DNA of 64,000 bases, taken from assembly GCA_964352615.1 (NCBI GenBank), contig CAYGSG010000007.1:3732-67731 (forward strand), written 5' to 3'. Numbering within the stretch: position 1 is the first letter of the stretch; every line of letters begins with the position of its first letter. Below the pieces are notes generated by a model, which did not search any database, had not been told where the DNA came from, and worked only from the letters and a program-made list of their open reading frames with translations. Position numbers and translations under genes: made by a program. The stretch is from OFTM382 sp964352615 (GTDB lineage Bacteria > Planctomycetota > Phycisphaerae > Phycisphaerales > UBA1924). Below, piece by piece: positions 61,031 to 64,000 of this stretch.

Positions 61031-62031
61031 AGCAGCCCGCTGCGCCAGTGCCAGCGTTTGATCAACACGTGCTGCTGATAGAGCAGGCCCATGAGCGCAC
61101 GGCCCTGGTCGGTGGATGATGGCGGAATCGCGCCGGGTTCAATTCCAGCGAGCTTGCGGAAGCTGGCTTCGAGCCGGGCTGCGTCCTTGGCTTCACGCTC
61201 GACAAACTCGCGGCTGTATTCGATCTCGGCGTCGGCTGTGATGTCGCGCCCGAAGACCGCGCGTGCGCACTCGGGGGCGCGGCGGGCGAGGTTCCAGGCG
61301 TGCTCGCCGAGCGTGCGCTCGCGGGCCAGGTACTCGCCCGGGGTGTAGCGGTGGTCGTGGTGGACGATGGCCTTTGGCCGATAGAGCACGGGCAGGCGTC
61401 GGCGGTGCTGAAGGCGGCAAGCGAACTCCAGATCCTCGAAGCACGGCGCGTTGAGCTGCGCATCGAAGCCGTCGATGCTGCGGACTGCTTCTGCTGGGAC
61501 GGAGAGGTTGAGCGTCCACGCGTGCCGGAAGCCCCAGTCGTGGCTTGGGTCGTCGGCTCTGGGCCCGACCATTTGGTCGTAGAAGAAGACCATGGAGGTC
61601 TCTCGGACGAGGCGATCGAACAGGGTGTCACGCTTGGGCACGATCCACGGCGCGGCGCCAAGGACCATCGCTGGGATACCTTGTTCGTTGAGTTCGCTGT
61701 GCGCGCGGGCGTGGTGGGCCACGAGGCCGGGGTCCGGACGGACATCATCGTTCAGGAACAACAGCACCCGGCCCCGTGCGGTGGCGATGAGTCGATTGCG
61801 CGTCGCGGCGGGTCCGGCGTGGGCATCCACGTTGACGCGGACGGGGACGTTTGGGTGGCCCGCGGCAGCGAAGGCCGCGGCGACGGCGTCGGTCTCGCCG
61901 CGATCGGGACCATCGACGCCCACGAGCACCTCGAAGCGGACGCCCTCGGCCTGCTGGGAGGCGAGGCCGAGGGCGCAGCGTGCGAGCTTGTCGGCCCGCT
62001 GGTGCGTGGGGATCAGGCAACTGATGTCCAT
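60979..62031 (-). CDS. Family 2 glycosyltransferase
   Basis: 350 aa from ATG 62031, with GGAG upstream. GT-A fold: DISCLIPTHQRADKLARCAL, VLVGVDGPDRGETDA, the GPAATRNRLIATARG segment, and the DxD-type metal site in VLLFLNDDVRPDPGLVAHHA. The acceptor region is NAPCFEDLEFACRLQHRRR with the ED catalytic base position, then AIVHHDHRYTPGEYLARERT. The C-terminal helical tail is charged. It uses an NDP-sugar to build a surface or secondary glycan, probably with the neighbouring GT4 and sulfotransferase-like proteins. Confidence 0.92.
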   Translation of the reverse strand: MDISCLIPTHQRADKLARCALGLASQQAEGVRFEVLVGVDGPDRGETDAVAAAFAAAGHPNVPVRVNVDAHAGPAATRNRLIATARGRVLLFLNDDVRPDPGLVAHHARAHSELNEQGIPAMVLGAAPWIVPKRDTLFDRLVRETSMVFFYDQMVGPRADDPSHDWGFRHAWTLNLSVPAEAVRSIDGFDAQLNAPCFEDLEFACRLQHRRRLPVLYRPKAIVHHDHRYTPGEYLARERTLGEHAWNLARRAPECARAVFGRDITADAEIEYSREFVEREAKDAARLEASFRKLAGIEPGAIPPSSTDQGRALMGLLYQQHVLIKRWHWRSGLLQAAGALEAAPLCIGPA

Positions 62032-62161
62032 GCTGGGCTCCGTGGCTGGCGCGTTGAAGCGCGGCGAAGGCGCGTGATTACCTGATGGGCTGATGGCGGG
62101 TTCATCGGTTCTCGGGCGTAGTTTCCTGCATCGGGCGGCTGGATGTGCCGATAGACGGGGT

Positions 62162-62563
62162 ATGGCCAAGAACACTCCCACCAGATCAACCCCACTCGCA
62201 ACCGCCCCTGAAGCCGACCGTCGGCGTGCGCCCAGATCAGGATTGAGCGTGCCCTGCTGTTTGCGGGCTGATGGCCGATTGCGGTCGTCGGTAGGTCGCA
62301 CGCGGAACGTTTCAGCGAGCGGGGCGTTGGTGCAACTGCCGCCGGGCGGGCCGGAGCTGGCCTCGGGCGATGGCGTGCTGGTGGCGCTGGTGCCGCCGGC
62401 TACGGGTTTGGTGGATGCGGGCGAACTCAAGCCAGCGCGGGTGGTTCGCGTGAGTGAATCCGTGCGCGGCAGCGCGTGCGTGGCGCTGACGTGGGACACG
62501 GAATCAGTGCCGAGCTTGGTAGCGGAAACGGCTCGGCCGATCGAGCCGTCCGAGGCGGCGTGA
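62162..62563 (+). CDS. PilZ domain protein (c-di-GMP receptor)
   Basis: 133 aa. The c-di-GMP-binding signature is present: RxxxR at residues 21-25 (RRAPR) and NxSxxG at 49-54 (NVSASG), followed by a beta barrel (GVLVALVPPATGLVDAGE; PARVVRVSESVRGSACVALT). The N-terminal 18 residues are Thr/Pro-rich. The ATG at 62162 fits the domain; an earlier in-frame ATG at 62093 adds an unaligned basic stretch. Position next to glycosyltransferases suggests c-di-GMP control of polysaccharide production, by inference. Confidence 0.85.
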   Translation: MAKNTPTRSTPLATAPEADRRRAPRSGLSVPCCLRADGRLRSSVGRTRNVSASGALVQLPPGGPELASGDGVLVALVPPATGLVDAGELKPARVVRVSESVRGSACVALTWDTESVPSLVAETARPIEPSEAA

Positions 62564-62692
62564 GCGCGCAGCGTTATTAGTGGGCCGCGTGACCAACAAT
62601 GCGCCCATGAGGCTCGACACGGATTCTGCCAGAGACCAGAAACCGCTCCCTGACGGTCGCGGCTCGTCCGGAACCGAACAACCCAACCGAAC

Positions 62693-64000
62693 CTAGTGAT
62701 CGAGCTCAGCGAGCAGCTTGCTCGGGAGCGCGGCGGACAGCGCGCCCGCGATGAGCAGCACGCCCGCAACGGCCCAGAACGCGGCCTGCATGCCGAAGGC
62801 GGCTTCGATGCGTTGGGCTGACATCGCGCCGATGCCGGCGAACATCCACGCCCCGCCGAGCATGAGCGCGCTGGCCAGGCTGGTGCGGTGGGGCAGCAGC
62901 CGCTGAGCCAGCGAGAGCGTGACGGGAATCATGCTGCCAAAGCCGACGCCCGCCACGACGGTGACGAGAAACAGCGCGAGCGAGTGGTTACCCACCGACG
63001 GGATGACGGCCAGCGCGACGGCCCCGAGGATGGGTGTGAGCACGAGGCCGAGTTTTTCGTGGCGTTTGGCGAGGAACCAGCCGAGCAGCAGGCCCCCGCC
63101 GCCCATGCCGACCTGCATGGCGGCCTGCATGGAGCCGTTGATCGCGCTGGCACTTTTAGCGAGTTCTTGGGTCATCGCTGTGGCGCCGGCCTCGGCGACG
63201 ACGCGGCGCTCGAGCATGGCGATCATCAGGTAGATCAGCGCGTTGTTGACGCCGAAGCGCACGATGCTGCCCGTGTAGAGCAGACCGACGCTGCCCCAGC
63301 GCTGGCGGCGCTGGCTTGGCGAGAGCCGTGCGTGCGTCTCGTGCGCGCCGTGCGCACGGTGCGGCACCCGGCGGATGGCGACCCAGAGCGCGATGCCCAC
63401 GAGCACGGCGGGCACGATGAGCCACAAGAGACCCTGCATGCCGATGGCGACAGCGATCGCTGGGCTGAAGATGTTGCCCATGATGCCGCCGATCATGCCC
63501 GCGACAAAGAACAACGACATCCACCGGCCGCGCGACACGCCGGACAGCGCGCCGACCGCGGCGGCGGCGGGCGGGTGGAACGCGCCAACGCCGCCTGCCG
63601 TGAGCACAGTGAGCAGGAGCAGCGCCTGAAAGCTGGTGGCGAACGCGAGCCCCCCCACGCCCACGCCCGCGGCGACGACGCCGATCGCGCCGATCACCCG
63701 GCGGTCGAAGCGATCGATGAACCACGCGGCGGCGGGCTGGATGGCCCCGCTGCTGGCGGCGTGGGTGGCGATGGCGGCGGCGACCTGCGCGTCGGTCAGC
63801 CCGGCCTGCTGCTTGATGACGGGCATGAGCGCGATGGGCACGAAGCTCAGAAAGTCCACCGCGCTGTGCGAACCGATCGAGACCCACGCCCGCGTTCGGC
63901 GGTGAGGTGCCGATGCGCCAGAGGCCGCTGGGCTTGTTGGCGCTGGGGCGGGCGGAGGGGAGAGGCCGGTCCTCGGGCTCAGAAGGCGCCCGACGCGCCG
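62693..64000 (-). CDS. MFS transporter (start beyond right edge)
   Basis: Major facilitator superfamily protein with about 12 transmembrane helices. It includes SLFFVAGMIGGIMGNIFSPA, a basic cytoplasmic loop in the middle (RRVPHRAHGAHETHARLSPS), and C-terminal helices ending LLAELDH. The first possible start inside the window is GTG at 63859. The frame stays open to 64000 with no stop and no start codon, and VSIGSHSAVDFLSFVP across that point looks like the first helix, so the true start is outside. Fosmidomycin-resistance-like (Fsr) or general drug-efflux members look closest. Substrate unknown. Confidence 0.88.
   Translation of the reverse strand, partial: RRVGRLLSPRTGLSPPPAPAPTSPAASGASAPHRRTRAWVSIGSHSAVDFLSFVPIALMPVIKQQAGLTDAQVAAAIATHAASSGAIQPAAAWFIDRFDRRVIGAIGVVAAGVGVGGLAFATSFQALLLLTVLTAGGVGAFHPPAAAAVGALSGVSRGRWMSLFFVAGMIGGIMGNIFSPAIAVAIGMQGLLWLIVPAVLVGIALWVAIRRVPHRAHGAHETHARLSPSQRRQRWGSVGLLYTGSIVRFGVNNALIYLMIAMLERRVVAEAGATAMTQELAKSASAINGSMQAAMQVGMGGGGLLLGWFLAKRHEKLGLVLTPILGAVALAVIPSVGNHSLALFLVTVVAGVGFGSMIPVTLSLAQRLLPHRTSLASALMLGGAWMFAGIGAMSAQRIEAAFGMQAAFWAVAGVLLIAGALSAALPSKLLAELDH

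Noticed and set aside
1..64000. CRISPR arrays, tRNA or rRNA genes
   Set aside because: I looked for regularly spaced direct repeats, tRNA cloverleafs and rRNA motifs and saw none. The only structured RNA is tmRNA.

Overview
The window looks like chromosomal DNA of a high-GC planctomycete, most likely class Phycisphaerae. This rests on gene content, not a marker gene: a DUF58/BatA/von Willebrand operon, a glutamine-rich coiled-coil protein next to a terpene-cyclase-like toroid, EF-hand and DUF11 surface proteins, a PilZ protein, and an otherwise ordinary Gram-negative-type peptidoglycan set with a meso-DAP-type MurE. I could run no search, so the phylum call is an inference.

The left third (1-20180) is accessory and scarred. 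It holds the C-terminal part of a large serine recombinase, an unknown gene, a SNF2-type helicase cut inside its DEAH box by an intact IS3-family element (3918-5189), and a MoxR AAA+/VWA pair. It then holds a photoprotection block (8757-16866): a three-part SDR membrane protein and three small genes on one strand; divergently a class II photolyase fused to a renalase-like FAD oxidoreductase, and a DUF2256-DUF3253 fusion; and, convergent to these, an iron-sulfur bacterial cryptochrome/(6-4) photolyase. After this come fragments: an RND efflux C-terminus, a chimera of two transposase ends, an Rhs C-terminal tip with a TNT NADase toxin domain and its probable immunity gene, and a tyrosine-integrase C-terminus that runs into the 3' end of the tmRNA gene ssrA (20184-20530, minus strand; predicted tag ANQQYALAA). 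This layout suggests a decayed island whose integration site was the ssrA 3' end.

The rest is mostly core. mscL and a large MscS-type channel protein converge. A DUF11 lipoprotein, ispD, lexA and dprA follow. Then comes a tightly overlapping queA-murE-murF-mraY run. It converges on a long minus-strand series (46779 down to 34571): DUF58, BatA-like, VWA, a DUF4175-like giant coiled-coil protein, a poly-Q protein, a prenyltransferase-toroid protein and a secreted protein. These probably form one envelope-associated unit.

The right end has a seven-EF-hand secreted protein, a TM2 protein, small genes, an Old Yellow Enzyme, an O-antigen-ligase-like membrane protein, a second Q/M-rich coiled-coil membrane protein, an orphan iron-type binding lipoprotein, an M20 amidohydrolase and an OmpR-type two-component system. 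It ends with a small glycan cluster (sulfotransferase-like, GT4 fusion, GT2), a PilZ protein and an MFS transporter that runs off the window.
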